Shown piece by piece: positions 9,800-22,853 of a stretch of 64,000 nt of DNA. Position 1 is the stretch's first letter. Each line of letters begins with the position of its first letter. Made by a program: the position numbers and the translations under genes. This stretch comes from Neopestalotiopsis rosae. Taxonomy: Eukaryota > Ascomycota > Sordariomycetes > Amphisphaeriales > Sporocadaceae. The stretch is taken from positions 682,001-746,000 of the forward strand of contig JALGAS010000009.1 of assembly GCA_023078685.1 (NCBI GenBank). The letters are read 5' to 3'. The notes under the pieces are model-generated. The model was not told where the DNA came from. It saw nothing but the letters and a program-made list of their open reading frames with translations, and did no database searches.

Positions 9800-12700
9800 G
9801 TTTTCTCAAATCTGATATACAAGCCGATCAACCCGTAGCTTGCTGTCAAGCCCAAGAAGATACCGTGACAAGAGAAGTACAATTGCCAATTGAGTTCCTC
9901 CTTTGAACCCAAGATAACCTAGAAAGACAGAACCCTCTTCCCAATGAAATTTCCCGGGCGATGGAACTTATGAATACTTGGAATCGCCGTGGCGCAAACC
10001 ATGGCACAAGGTGAAGGGGAAGAAAACAAGGTGCATATCGAGTAGTTCACGTGGACGCTATGACGGCATCAGTGGCTTTGAGTGGGGGTGTAGCCGCACC
10101 CAGGCTGCCGGAACACGCCTAGCGCCAATGCACAACATCGCGATACACGAGTATAAGAAACCCATGTCGGAGATATTCAGATCGACCGGACGAACTAGAC
10201 GGGTGTGTCAGCATTTGAGCTTATATGGTAGGCATCATGCTTATATAAATGGTGCAAACTCTATTTGCAGATCTTGCTCATCATTTGGTCGCGTACAATC
10301 GAGGGCCTGACACACAGGCTCTCAAAGTTTCAACGTGCATTGGCATGCCGAGGAGAAGCTTGGAAACAAGCAATTCCAACTTACTATGACAAATTCCATC
10401 AGTGAAATGGCCCTGAAAGCATTACTGAGAACAGGAAAATCTCAAATACCTAAGCAGAGCAAGCCACTTAGACATTGATAGGCGAAAAAAGACTATGCAA
10501 TCGCCTTGATGCCCTACCTATCCTTCAACACTAGCTCTATCTTACATTGGTGGGTAGGTGAGGTATCAGACGAACTCCGGTTGAACCAAAAGGTTTACGA
10601 GAAAGCGTCTAGGTTGTTTCTGTCACGTATAGAGCGGAGTGGCTGGACATTCCTCATGCAATTCTTGATATTATATAGCCGCGTATTTCTACCCTTACTC
10701 TATACCCTGAGCAAGTCATCAACGCTTCGGATCGAGGCAGCACTTGGTCGGGTGAGATAACGCCTTGACAGTCCTTCTATCGTGCTTGCCGTGTATAAGA
10801 GATGTTGAAGTGACAGTAACTTATGCCTGCGCAAGCCCGGCACCACACTCGGACATGTATGATATCGTCCCTCTTGTTTCTTCAGTCTGACACTTTGATT
10901 CTGAGCCGATTCACGTGTGATGAAACTTGCAACGGTCAAGATCCGGTTTCTCCGATGCACGTAGTGGTTGAATAGGTAGGCGAGTAGGTTTCGCAAACAT
11001 GGGCACTGCGATGAGAACTGTTTTCTCAAAGACATGAAAAAGAGGAAAATTCTCATTATTGATGTAATTGATGATAAGATCTCGGCTATAAGCCTAAAAC
11101 CTTCTCGGATCGTGTCGCTTTGAGCCCAACTTGCTCGTTTGCATGTTCCAGCCTGAACTTGAGGTTTGATGAATGATGTACATATAGACAAAACGCCTTC
11201 ACGAGAACAGATGTAGAAAGCATCGACAAACGAGAAGATGATTTGTAGCTAAATACGCATGAAAAGTTCAGGTATCGTGCCAAGACGTGTGAAGGATAAA
11301 TTTATCTGTAAAGCAAGTACGACCCTACGTTGACCTGTGTTCAGCCATCACTCGTCAGAAGTATCCTGGATCTTGCAGCCCAGAACTTCAGTCTGGTTGT
11401 GCGTGGATTCCTGCACACTCGTTCTCTATATATCGATCCAATTTCTCTTTGCTAAGTGACTTTGCTTATAAGCGGGTAGCGGAAGATGAGTGTTTTCACA
11501 AGTCAAGAAACTAATTATCAGTTGACTCTAATCGATTTCCTTTTTTTCTTGTAACGATGATGCACGGTTTTGTGTTCCATAATTTTCTATTGCAAACACT
11601 TGCTTCCTGATCACATAAAGGCTGCGACTGTCTGATTCCTGTAACTAATTCGGGTACATACTGTTTGTTAATTTACTTGACTAGAGAATGTGGTGCCATT
11701 CACGAGTTCTACAAGCATTTCCATGCCTGTACAAAGCCTTGTATGAATCCGTAAAGTCCCTATGATCATTCGATTGATATCATGTCAAAAATCTTACTAA
11801 GCAAAGACGTTCCGTGGCAAAGGCTACACGTGCCCAGAACTGTCATATAGGATGCTTGTATGGGACTATCGAGGATCAATGGAGCCCACGCCACCAACAA
11901 GCTCTACAGATCACGACGATCCAAAGCATTGATACACCTTTATTTCAGTTCGACTATTAAACAGTCAAGAAGGCCTAGACGAAGCCATTGATGAGTTAGC
12001 GCCTTGCCACCCTTCCCGGATCATGACATCCGAGGAGGGAGAGACGCCCTTACATTGAATATGGATATCAAGGCTTCTGCCCTATAGTATTGGGCCATTC
12101 TACTGACCGTCCCCCCTCTCCCCAAAACCACGCCAATCAAAACACTGGCGGTCTAAATCTCGGAAGCCAGTCCATAAAGGACTCTCTTTTCTCTTTGCTT
12201 ATCGCCACCAAAGACGTGGAGCAGGGGAAAAAAAGGCCAGACTTTGCTACAAAGAAGGCCAGCCCATCGATTTACGGGATCATGCCATACCGCTGTTGAG
12301 AGAAACTGGAAAAGGGGGCAATACGCATTCACTGTTTAAACTTTTCAGCTCCGAAGAAAAAGCGTAGCTGCAGGAGCAAAAAGTCGGTCTATGGAGACTT
12401 TTTTTACCTCTCATCTGCAAAGCCAAGTCATCATCTATTTTTCTCAGAGAGAATGAAACGAACACACAGCAACACATATACACACGGTCACTGAGGTGAC
12501 AGGAGAGCACGTCCCTGGAGCACTGACAAGAAAGTTGCGTATGTCGGTAGAAGGGAAAAAAAGTCCCCACGATCTTTTTCTGGGTTCATTCGGCGGTCAA
12601 GGACCGAGCTCGTGAAAGAAGAAGCTCGTTCGTTCGTTTGGGATTTTTAGCCCTCTCCACTTGGGTAGTAGCAGCTGCAACTCCAGCCAGCAGCAAGACC

Positions 12701-15700
12701 AAAAAAGACCAGAAAAAGAAAAAGAAAAAATTCCCCTTTGTGTGGGGGAATTTGGTTTATCATTTGGGGAGCAAGACCAATACGTGCTCTTTCTCACCAT
12801 ACCGCCAAGCCTGGCCCAATGTACTGTGCAAATAGGCTGGGGCCTAGCCGCGGAAGCGATGTCGTCCTGTCAGACCTAGCTCGACTGTATCCAGCTGCTA
12901 CTGGATGGTAGACTGTAGAAGAGGATTGCGATATCAAGGCTATGATCCCTTGAACCCTGCAACACGGGCACTATAATGGTCGATCAGTAGCCGCAGTCAA
13001 GATAAGATTGTACTACCGTGTAGGTTATAGGTGTATTATCGTCGCTCACTCGGAGCGAGAGTGCTCAAGTCATTGTCCGAGACTCACGGCACGAAGGATC
13101 AACTTCTGAGTAATTATTAAAGAGGGGAGGTGACCTGGCGTACAGCACATCAAGTCACGCGGGCCAATCGCTGTGCAGACGAAAAATTTAATGCAGAGGT
13201 TGGTGATTATTGCCATTATGTTCCAACTTCTTCACCGACACTCTAGAAACATGTTCTGTTGACTGTTGGTGAACAGGGCCGCGTTGGTCCTCAGTATGCA
13301 ATCCGAGAGAGTATACGCACATTAAAGCGCTGATATACTGAATCAGGTATGCTTTACACAGTACTACTCCGTACAAACGAGATTTGCCCCGCGCCATGTA
13401 GTGCCAAGTATGTACATACCTTCTGGTGCGTTGCTGTGTCCACAGTAACTCAGGAGTAATTCTGTACATGGGCTAGCCATGCTGAGTACACGTTGGCTTC
13501 TTTTTGATTAGTGCCTGGATGCATCAGACACCAAACCTCTTCTTGCTCGCTGATGCGGTATCATTCCACGGTCCAATGTTGCGCTCATGCGAAAAGGGTC
13601 TCTGTTGTGTGACTCTCTGGCTCTCGCTAGCTATACTCTCCACCCATGGTCCACATGCACAACCCCATCGGCTATGCTAGCGCTCGTCATTATCACCCTT
13701 GCTTGAACAGTGAATACGTACGACGGACGACACAGCAGCCATAACGCCAGCGGGCAACACCCCAAACTGGACTGGTGGCTGGTGAGAGAAACTACATATT
13801 CAACGTTTTCCTGACTGTACATACCTCTTTCGATTGGTGGGCTCAAACTTGCTGACCTATGAAAGGACATTCACCTTGGCTATCTCCATCCGACAGCTGC
13901 CGACTCGACTGCAATGCGGATACCGTGCTTCGTATGCATGGTATGGCTGGCTGGGTGCGAAATTCGGTCGGGATGTGCCGCTCGCTATACTCTATTTGTG
14001 CGACTGCGTACAAAGTGGTCTTCATATCATCCAGTCAGATCTCATAGGTACCTTTTTGAGGCATACTTCGCTTGCTGGACTGAGGAAAGAGAGGGGAGGG
14101 GAGAAAAAAATAAATCAGAAGAAACCCCGCCCCTCCTGGCTGGCTACTCCATTGTCGTTTGATTTTGCGGGCTGCGCACGTTTTTCTCCGCATTTCAGTA
14201 TAGTACGCAGCGTAACTAGTCCGTAGTATAGCGAAAAAGAAACCAGATGCGACAGGGCCATCTTGGACCAGAACATAGTTGCTAAGTTCACGTGGCAAAG
14301 ATCATGTCGGACTACATACTTGCCATACCTCGATTACGGCTGTGAGTGTTGGGTAAAGATGACAGACCGTCTTTTAGACTCGTCATTTGCCGTAGGACTG
14401 TATACTCAACCGTATTTCGTCGAGTTCGCATATTGTAATCCAGCACAGCGTTGAGTCATGGGGGGCATTTACTCGGATTGATGCCCATTGAGATCGCTGC
14501 TGCAGCTGCAAGAGAGAGATTTGAGATGGCCGACTATACCCCCAACGGATGAGGCGCTCTCAGGGAAATGGGACGATCCTGCGCGGTTAATACAATTTCA
14601 GAAGCATCGCCGTTCTGAAATATAAATGGCTGACTCGCTTGGACGAGTCTTGTTTCAAGAACTCCCGCATGCTGGACACTAGGTAGTAGATCCATGCCTG
14701 CAGGTGTTTCTGCATGCGTCCTCGGTCCGTATGCTAGTCAAATTTGCAGCTTCGTTGGGTACCTAGGCAGGAAGGATCCTTCCTTGCCTCCCACCTCTGA
14801 AGTATCGTAGCATCGCTTTGTTGCGCTGAATAAGTGCGAGGCAATATCCAGGCAAGTGAAGAGTGTGGTAAACGGTTGGTGTAATGCGGGGGGTAGTGTT
14901 GCTCTGGCCTTCGCCATTGATACAGTACTAGATATATCATTCGGTCCGCTGATTTCATGAACCGGTCGGCATGGAGACATATTTAAAAAATCACCGTTAA
15001 TCAGATTGATCAGATAGTCGGGTCCATCGGGGTGCTGCCGCCGGCGCTGTGCAACACAGATGGCATGCTCGCAGCTTGCCGTCGCTGACCGCTTTCGGGA
15101 CAATGCGACCGCCCGTTTCGGCATTTTTTGACGGCTTCCACATATTCGGAGGGCATTGGCCATACAGAAGACGCCAAGCGCTGTCGTTCGAGAAGCGCTA
15201 ATATAGTGGTCTTGAGTATGCATGCGTCCTGCGCAGTGTAATGCACCGCCAATGAGGGCCCAGTTGTAGGCCACTTTATATCACCAGTTGCAAAGCGACT
15301 GCGGAGATATTTGTCTATACCCTTGCGCCGTTCTCGAGACACATGTTGACGATGTGGGCTTTCCCCTCGAGAGGCTCACGACGGCTTCAATCTATGCCTA
15401 GCTAGGCATGTATCGTCTAGTATAATCAAGAGTGTGACCCGGTGCCAACCCGAAAGGCCCTGTCAGCCACCTTGATGTGTTGGCACGTTTTTGGCCTTTC
15501 ACGAAGATGGGAAAGTGTTTGCTGGTGTCGTCGCGTGATGAAGGCGGCAAACCACCCCCTTGCGGCTGAGAAGAGAAGCGGTGGAATAGGTAGTAGTGTA
15601 CCAAGATGAGAAGTCGATCGGTCCCTGAAATGTATGGAGGCGTATCATACAAAGAGAGAGTCAGACACAGAGAGAGTTGACCTTCAGATTTGCACACCGC

Positions 15701-18268
15701 TGGACTTGAGAGATGTGGCCATCGGGCCGCGGCCGCCCTTAATTCAGGTTTGAGGCTTGGAGTATGCAGGCGCTTGGGCCATACGTGGCATGCGTTCAAG
15801 CCTCAATGCGACATACCTAGGTTACCTACCTTGATGTACTTACTCAACCACCATCCCACTCACCAACCAGCTGGCATTGTTACCTGACGGCCAAACGTCG
15901 ATACTATGTAGATATGTGTACGACCTGATCACAGATCTGCATTCTTAGGCAGGCTGCGGCCAACCTGGCCATCTGACTGACGACATGCATGCATAATAGG
16001 ATCTACCCTTGTGTTAACTTAAAAAGAGTTTTGTCTCCGAGAAAATTCGGAACCGACGCAAAGCGACCAGCAGAAAGCTGCAGAAAGAAAGAGGTGTAGC
16101 TCGGAGTCCAGTTCAAGTCATGAAAATGTCTGTTGCATCTGTGGTCAGCACTGCAGCACTGATGATGAGTGAGTGCATTCAGTGAGGTGAGTGGAGGTGG
16201 AGTTTATTAGTGGGTGGTCTCTTTCGAGTGGATACAAACGTGGGCGGAGATTCATTAGTGCCAAGAGGAGAGGGAGGAAAAAAACACGAAGAAGGGCGAA
16301 AATAAAATATCAAAAAAGTGAGGGAACGAGAAAGCCTAGATATCCCAGGATCTGCGCTTGCCGTAATTGTGCCGACATGCCATTGAGGCTGGGATTTCGC
16401 GTTAATCATTTGATGAGCCAGCGTCTAATGAAGCGACAGGCGCGAGCTTGATCTATTCTGGTCTTGCTTGCCTTGTGTGCTTAATTTGACATTTTGAACT
16501 TATTATCAATAAGGTGTTGAACCCGAATCACATGGGCAGCATCAGACGACGGAATAATCAAAAGCCCCCAAGTCCAGTTGCATGTATCAACTGCAGGACG
16601 GAAGTAGACAACGTTGAACTCGAGTTCCTCTTTCTCGCAGGCAGTGACGTATATTTCCTAGAAAAGGACCACTCATCATACACATGTATCAATCAAGCTC
16701 GTGGTCAGAGCACCACTTGCACACGCAAACCATGACGCTGAGAGCAGCAGAAACCCAAACCCAAACCCAGTGGCCAATGGGAGCATGCATACGGTATGTC
16801 GGTCGCTCAAATTGGGGGCGGTTTTGTTTTATTCCGGGCCCCTCGTGACAAACAAAGACAAAGTCAACGAACTTTGCGACGACGACTTTCCAATTATTGG
16901 CATGTTGGATTCTCGTCTGTTACCACGTATCGTCGGACATGATGCGACCAGTCCGCACATACCTGAGTATGCACAACAGGCAGATTAGGTACCGAATACG
17001 ACCTGGCTATGCCTAGCCACTCATCAACCCGTTTTGCTGCCCCGCCATACATCCCTTCGACCTACCGCCTGCGTGTCGCGCCAGCTGAATACCCTATCTA
17101 CAGTTTACTACCTACATACTACCATATCGCATCTTGATACGGACGATGCCGAGGAGTTCTCACCAATCCCGCCGCTGACCTGCAAAATTGACCTGGAAGG
17201 GATCCCTACCCCAACCCGAGAGCGTCCAATCCAGAGTCTTTGTTCAATTTCCACCCAAACTATCAATCCTGTTGATCAGTCAGCACGCAGTACGGTACAT
17301 ACCCTTAAAATGTAATACGTGCCCATTCCAACGGGGTGGGCTCGAATCTCGTAGCGCGCTAAGAGCAACGCAGGGATATGCCAGCACTCGAAATTCAGCA
17401 CAGCCAAGCACGCTGCCTTATCTGGCCTGGCCTGCCTGCAGTTACCAGTAATGAACGAACCTGTAATAATAGCACAGCGGCGAGCTGGCGGAGCTTTTTT
17501 CACACTGAATATTACATTATGTACCAACTGGGCAATGGTTCTGTTTAGCGCCGTCGCTTACCACGCGCTTTCTACCATCAGGGCGAGAGACTAGAGAGTA
17601 GCGGTCGGGTCGGAAGATGCCATGAAATCATCTCGGTACATAATTTTCATTTCCCGGCGCGATCACAATTAACACTCACGCCGTTGTTCAACGTTTGGGC
17701 ATTGCTTCCTATTAGCCACAAATAGGCACACGAGGAGCAAGTACTAACCCATCAGCTACTGCTGCAAGCTACTTGGCTACCCTCCAGTCACTTCAGCTGC
17801 TACTGCCTGCTGCTTCCCTTGACAGGTTCCAGTCCCTTGACCAGCGAGCCAGTGAGCAAGTGAGCGCCGCACCCTCTTAAACATTGCTCCACCATCCAAA
17901 AATGTCCCATGGATCGGCCGCACATCAAGTTCAGATGGCAGCAGATTGGTGCCAAGCACGATGGAGAATTCAGTTCGCCTCGCTGATCCTCTCAGTTTGA
18001 GTCTGGTCTCTCACATCATGCTTGTCTGACTGGTCTGGCTGGTACTGCTACTCAGGTGTTGCATACTGCTGCTGCTTGCTTGCTACCCAGTCAGTACTTT
18101 GTACTTGCCAATGTCACATACATACCGCACTTTGATCCCCATTGAGACCTAGGTATGTACATACTTTGCGTACGTGCATTGAAACTCCCAATTCCGCCAG
18201 TGGTAGTAGCAGCATCTATCTCGCCTCTTTTTTCTCACAGCCTTTTCCAAATTGGCAACCAAAGCCGC

Positions 18269-18290
18269 AAAGAGAGAGAGAGAGAGAAAA
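18269..18290. repeat. (AG)n microsatellite
   Basis: A short purine tract, about nine AG units followed by A-rich sequence, visible directly. It lies about 1.2 kb upstream of the GPCR start, within the gene desert. Confidence 0.7.
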
Positions 18291-19443
18291 AGAGCAGTGA
18301 AAAAACTTCATTTCTTTAATTACCTCTTCCGATTCTCCCGGGTCCTGAATCGAATCTTTACAGGGCTCCTCGGTTGCACCCCTCCGAAACCAAACAAGAT
18401 CTCCCTCCCCTGCTTGATTTCTTGATGGGGATCCCATGCTGTTGCCGCCGAACGCCATAACTACTACAGTGGCCTACCGCCGTACCGTTGTTCACCTGCA
18501 CACGACCACAAAAAATCCCCTTTCGACACCAAACCACATTTTAGACCCTCTTTCCCCGGGTTTTCCCTCCCGCGCTTCTTGTCTGTCTTGTCTGTTCTTG
18601 ACTTATACTATTACCTCTTTTTTTTTTTTTTAAACTTTGAACGATTTGTCTCGGCAACTTGTTTTCTTAGTTTTTCTTCGTGCGTTAGAGAAGCTTGTCA
18701 CGTTCACACTACAGACTTTGGCGGCTCCCGTCTGACCCAAATCACTAGACGGAGGAAAAAAGGCTTGAGGCTTGGTTAACCTGCCAATCCAAACTCGCTT
18801 ACTGCTTCTGGGGCATGCGGCCCGTTGAGCCTTTCCAATCGCGCAAACCAAAACATCATCACTACTTTCTCGGTATATGGGAAACGACCGGAGAGAATGA
18901 AGGCTGCTGCGTAGTGCGGATGATACAAGACCCGTCCAGCCGCCGGATGCTAGCCAGCACCGAGAAAAATACTTCAGCAGCTCATTTCAACGCATCACCC
19001 GGAATTTTACACTAGTACTACTGCTCTTTGGCAGGCGCCTACACAGTATTATTATCCTCCCCTTGGTGCACGTCATTCAGCCGCAAGAAATTCTTCATTT
19101 CTTCTCTTCATCCTACTAGAGTACCCTTAGACTCTAGTAATCAGCTCGACACGACACGATATTCACGACAAATTATCCCAGCACAACAACATCTACTTTT
19201 GTCTAGGAGGAATTAAAGCGACACTGGGCCTATGCATTCTTGATATTGTTGTAATATCATCTTGGCTACGATTCTCTCTTCTCGACCAAAAAAAAAAAAA
19301 AAATTTAAAAAAATTACAACCCATCTTCGGCACCAATACAAAGCACTACTGGTCCATCTAGCCACAAAGTTGCTGTAATACTACTAATATTACCAGCACA
19401 CGACAACAATTACGTCACTAAAATCTCAGTCTCATCGGTTAGA

Positions 19444-19626
19444 ATGCTGCATCCTCACCCCAATTCGACAAATAAACACATCGGCTATCCAAGGAGAGGA
19501 TGGCCACGCAGGAGGAGTGGGCGTTCCCACTCCTGGCAATTCGAGACGATGATGGCGACCACGCTTCAAACAACACCAGCAACATTTCTGACAGCCAGGT
19601 CCTTGCCCTCGAGGCCGTATCGGTGA
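19444..19626 (+). promoter_or_regulatory. Upstream ORF overlapping the GPCR start codon
   Basis: An ATG at 19444, 56 bases before the GPCR ATG and in another frame, opens a 60-codon frame that runs 127 bases into the GPCR coding region before its stop. If the transcript includes 19444, scanning ribosomes would meet this ATG first, so it could reduce GPCR translation. The predicted peptide resembles nothing known to me. Whether the transcript starts upstream of 19444 is not known. Confidence 0.4.
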
Positions 19627-21296
19627 CCTTTGCAACAATCAGCGTCTTTGCCGCCTTTATTGCATTCTACTGGTTCGTTCGGATGCGAAGAAGTTTCAGG
19701 CAAGACCTGATCATGCTCCTCATTCAGAGTGACATGATGAAGGCCTTCTGGCTCATGATCAGTCCCATTATTTACTTCATCGCGGGCCCTGATGGCCCCA
19801 TTAACTCAAACAGTGCCTTTTGTCAAATCAGTGGCTTCTTTCTGACCACTGCCATCGAGGCTTCTGATATTGCGGTACTCATGATTGCGATACACTCGGC
19901 ACTATATATCCTTCGGATCCAGACTCCTGGGGGTGAGACCGGACTACATCCATATAGGCGATATGCCTACATCATCTGGCTCGTGGTTCCACTGGTGATG
20001 GCAGCCGTCATTCCCATCACTGGCTCCCGTTTCGCAGATAATGGGCCCTTTTGCTATCTGCCAGGATCTCCTGGCTGGTACCGAGTCTACCTGAGCTGGG
20101 TTCCCCGGTATATCATTTTTGGCATCATCTTCTTCGTCTACGCATTCCTCTATGTCTACGTCGCGTGGCGCTTTCGGAAGTTGCGGCTGGACCAAAAACG
20201 GGCAAGTTTTCAGAGTATGGGCTCGCCGAAATCCCAGCTGCAAAGATTTGCTGCCATTCCGCCTACCCCACCTCTGACATATAACGGCCTTTTGGATTTA
20301 TCCAACGCCCAAACTCCCATGGAAATACGGCGGGAGAGGCGGAATTCCGCGACCTCTGATGTCAGCACGCTCAAGTTGAACGAGCCTACGCCTACGCCGG
20401 GGCCTCCACCGGTCCAAGAAGAGCCGCAGTCCCATGAGGTGTGGAACTGGGTTATGGCGGATCACGAAGGTGCCACAAATCCTGCACCACGACGCGATGC
20501 CACGGGCCCAGCCTTGCCCGCACAATTGACGGACGTCGTGGGATCGCCAGATATTGATACGCCCGCCGTGACGAAACCACAGCCAGTCGCGCAGAGAATT
20601 TCTCACTCGGGGACGGTGCCGGTGACGCAGACACCCAAACCACGGATTCCACCTGGTCGACAGTCATTCGCAAAGCCTTTTTGGCAACGGCCTCTATCAT
20701 TCGCCAGCGACACAGTCATTAGTACTGCGCCCAGGATCTCGAGCATGCTACAGCGAGACACGCCCGAGATCACCGATGGTGGCGAGAGTTCATTTCCTTC
20801 GCTGTACGCGCCGCTGTCAGTGACGGAGGATTCACTGCGAAAATCCCGGGACAAGATGAACCGTCAATTGCGGCTTCTGTTTGTGTACCCCCTAATTTAC
20901 ATTATTGCCTGGGTGGCTCCGTTTGTATCACATGTCTACAAGTACCAAAATCCGACAGGTGTTTCAATGCAAGAGCCGTATGGCGCAATGGTCGTCAGCA
21001 TTGCGAGCCTTTGCTTTGGTGCAGCTGTGGACTGCATTTTCTACACGGCATGGGAGAAACCGTGGCGATTCTCCCGCGTCGGCTTTTGGGAGGGCCTGGC
21101 ATTGCGGCTGAGGCTCAGGCGTCGGCCACGGGTCGGAGGACGATCGAGAGAAGAGCAGCGGCGGGACGCATCGGCCGCTTTTGACAGGCGGAATGTGGAG
21201 CAACAAGATCGCCAGGCCGCAGCAGCAATGGGGAGGGCCAGAACGTCGAGAACACCAAGAGAGTGGTGGGATATTGAGGAACAGAACTCACAGTGA
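19500..21296 (+). CDS. G protein-coupled receptor, Git3/Gpr1-like (carbon-sensing class)
   Basis: A single-exon gene of 598 aa. A short extracellular N-terminus with NNTSN glycosylation sequons is followed by five membrane segments (about residues 35-235), including DLIMLLIQSDMMKAFWLMI, the pattern of the Git3 domain (PF11710). A long cytosolic loop of roughly 200 residues follows, rich in Ser, Thr and Pro (SPKSQLQRF, PTPTPGPPPV). The Gpr1_C-type region then appears with NRQLRLLFVYPLIYIIAWV and a seventh helix. A basic tail (LRLRLRRRPRVGGRSREEQ) ends the protein. Yeast Gpr1 and S. pombe Git3 sense glucose and act through a G-alpha to cAMP/PKA; a similar plasma-membrane role is inferred, but the ligand is unknown. 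The gene has a remarkably long non-coding upstream region and an overlapping upstream ORF. Confidence 0.85.
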   Translation: MATQEEWAFPLLAIRDDDGDHASNNTSNISDSQVLALEAVSVTFATISVFAAFIAFYWFVRMRRSFRQDLIMLLIQSDMMKAFWLMISPIIYFIAGPDGPINSNSAFCQISGFFLTTAIEASDIAVLMIAIHSALYILRIQTPGGETGLHPYRRYAYIIWLVVPLVMAAVIPITGSRFADNGPFCYLPGSPGWYRVYLSWVPRYIIFGIIFFVYAFLYVYVAWRFRKLRLDQKRASFQSMGSPKSQLQRFAAIPPTPPLTYNGLLDLSNAQTPMEIRRERRNSATSDVSTLKLNEPTPTPGPPPVQEEPQSHEVWNWVMADHEGATNPAPRRDATGPALPAQLTDVVGSPDIDTPAVTKPQPVAQRISHSGTVPVTQTPKPRIPPGRQSFAKPFWQRPLSFASDTVISTAPRISSMLQRDTPEITDGGESSFPSLYAPLSVTEDSLRKSRDKMNRQLRLLFVYPLIYIIAWVAPFVSHVYKYQNPTGVSMQEPYGAMVVSIASLCFGAAVDCIFYTAWEKPWRFSRVGFWEGLALRLRLRRRPRVGGRSREEQRRDASAAFDRRNVEQQDRQAAAAMGRARTSRTPREWWDIEEQNSQ

Positions 21297-22000
21297 GAGA
21301 ATTGCATGCATGACCGGCAGAAAGCATATATTAGAAATAGCATCAGGCGACTGCATATTTGGAATTCGTATAGGCGAGGCGTATAAGGTTGATCTGTCTG
21401 GGGATAGCAGGATAGCATTCGCATTGCGCGGCGTTTTTTAAGGTTCATATAGCAGTTTTTGATTTTTTGCATCAGCACTACTGGATTGGGTAACATTTTG
21501 CGAAGTCATGCACGCCATATAAGAATAGTAGTAGTATTGTATAATATCATAGCAATATATTTGCCAAGATAGGGATGTTGGATTCAGCACACGTCTTAGC
21601 TTATGTGTGATGCCTGCGTGTTTAGTATCGCATAAAACGCAAGTAGCAACTTGGCAACGGTAATATTTCAATTGCAAGGCTCAAAACGCCCCTCTTTCTA
21701 TCCTCGCACCACAAGATACAAATCTATATACGAGATCTACGCTGTCAAAACCTGGGTATACCCACCCAATTGGACACAACGCCGCAAATAGCCTTGCCAA
21801 GGGCGGACAATTCTAGTCCGTCCAATATCCCATTCTCCGACTCGGACTCTCATTTGTTTTGCTTGGCCCCGTACAGTCAAAATTTCGAGGCCATATCCAA
21901 TGTTTGGCCCTCCAAATGCTTGCCAGCAGAAACAGGTTTTCTAAACCAAGAAAAAGAACAAGGAACAAGAGAAATCATTAATCAAAAAGCCTCAAAATAA
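21297..22000. other. Intergenic region between convergent GPCR and glutamine amidotransferase genes
   Basis: A 704-base spacer that holds the 3' ends of both genes. It is A+T-rich at 21430-21700. I see no gene or repeat. Confidence 0.5.
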
Positions 22001-22853
22001 TCACTCGCGCAAAAACTTGATAAAGGCCTGGGCAATGAGCACGCCGTCGTGCTCGTCGGCGGCGCGGCCGATGGCGTCCTCGAACAGGGAGTCGCCAAAG
22101 ATCTTTTGGTCGTGGCGCATGCGCAGGACCTCGGAGACGATGTACTCGGTGAACTCGGGGTGGCCCTGGACGGCGATGACGCGGCCGGGCACGTAGAAGC
22201 CCTGCACGGCGCACACGTCCGTCGTGGCCAGCGGCAGCGTGCCCTGCGGGTGCTCGTGGACAATGTCGCGGTGCATTTGCATGATTCTCTGTTTTGAAGC
22301 GCGCTCATTCGTTAGCCAAGATAAAAAAAAAATGAATTTGCTTCAGTGTTGGGGAGGGGGAAACTTGTACCAATGTGTCTTTTCCAAATAGCTTCTTGCC
22401 CTGCTCCGTGAGGCTCATGGGCACGACGCTGAGCTCCCAGCCGCGGACGCTGCGGCCGACCTTTGCACCCATGGCGCGCGCGAGGATCTGGTGGCCAAAG
22501 CAGACGCCAATGACGCGGACGCGCCCCCCTTCGAGCAGGCGCCTGGTGTAGTTGACCAGGCGCAGGATCCACTCGTGGTCCTCGAAGCTGTTGTGCTTGG
22601 AGCCCGTGATGAGGACGGCGTCAATGGTCTCCGGGTCCGGGTAGGCAGTCTCGTACTGGTTCACCACGTCGTGCGCCGACAGGTCCAGCGCCGCCCGCAG
22701 CGCCTCGTCGGACCCGCCGCAGGCCTTGCGGAACAGGTCGGTGAAGACGGCGCCGTAGCCCTTATTGTCGTACTTTGCCTGCACCGAGGGGATGGGCGTG
22801 TCGGTCTCGAGGATCGCCAGCCGAATCGGCGGTGGTGCGATTTGGGAGCCCAT
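22001..22853 (-). CDS. Class I glutamine amidotransferase-like protein
   Basis: Two exons on the minus strand (22371-22853 and 22001-22288; intron 22289-22370 with GTACAA donor and AACAG acceptor) encode 256 aa. The protein begins with PPIRLAILETDTPIP, has a strand ending AVLITGSKHNSFEDHEWI (where the oxyanion region lies), then the nucleophile elbow VRVIGVCFGHQILA with catalytic Cys at about residue 119, and the His-Glu part of the triad in AVQGHPEFTEYI. Length and motifs fit the stand-alone GATase1 family related to GMP-synthase glutaminase domains; fungal members are cytosolic and their acceptor substrate is mostly unknown. ATG 22853 is preferred. The same frame stays open another 138 codons upstream, but no ATG occurs in it. 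Confidence 0.9.

Larger units (their letters stand above)
9738..19499. other. Gene desert of about 9.7 kb upstream of the GPCR gene
   Basis: No frame on either strand shows a recognisable domain, and the longest ones (10700-11191 and 14734-15274 on the minus strand) have no coding-like composition. I found no tRNA or 5S-like pattern and no transposase remnant. Features present are a purine tract with (AG)n at about 18269-18286, a run of 15 T at about 18617-18631, and a run of A at about 19289-19303. The last kilobase is pyrimidine-rich with several short ATG frames, as expected for a long leader of the GPCR transcript. The rest could be promoter, non-coding RNA or decayed sequence. Confidence 0.6.

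Noticed and set aside
10700..11191. Minus-strand frame of 163 codons in the gene desert
   Set aside because: Composition looks random and no domain is visible.
14734..15274. Minus-strand frame of 178 codons in the gene desert
   Set aside because: No recognisable motif, no good start context, and no partner exons with splice signals.
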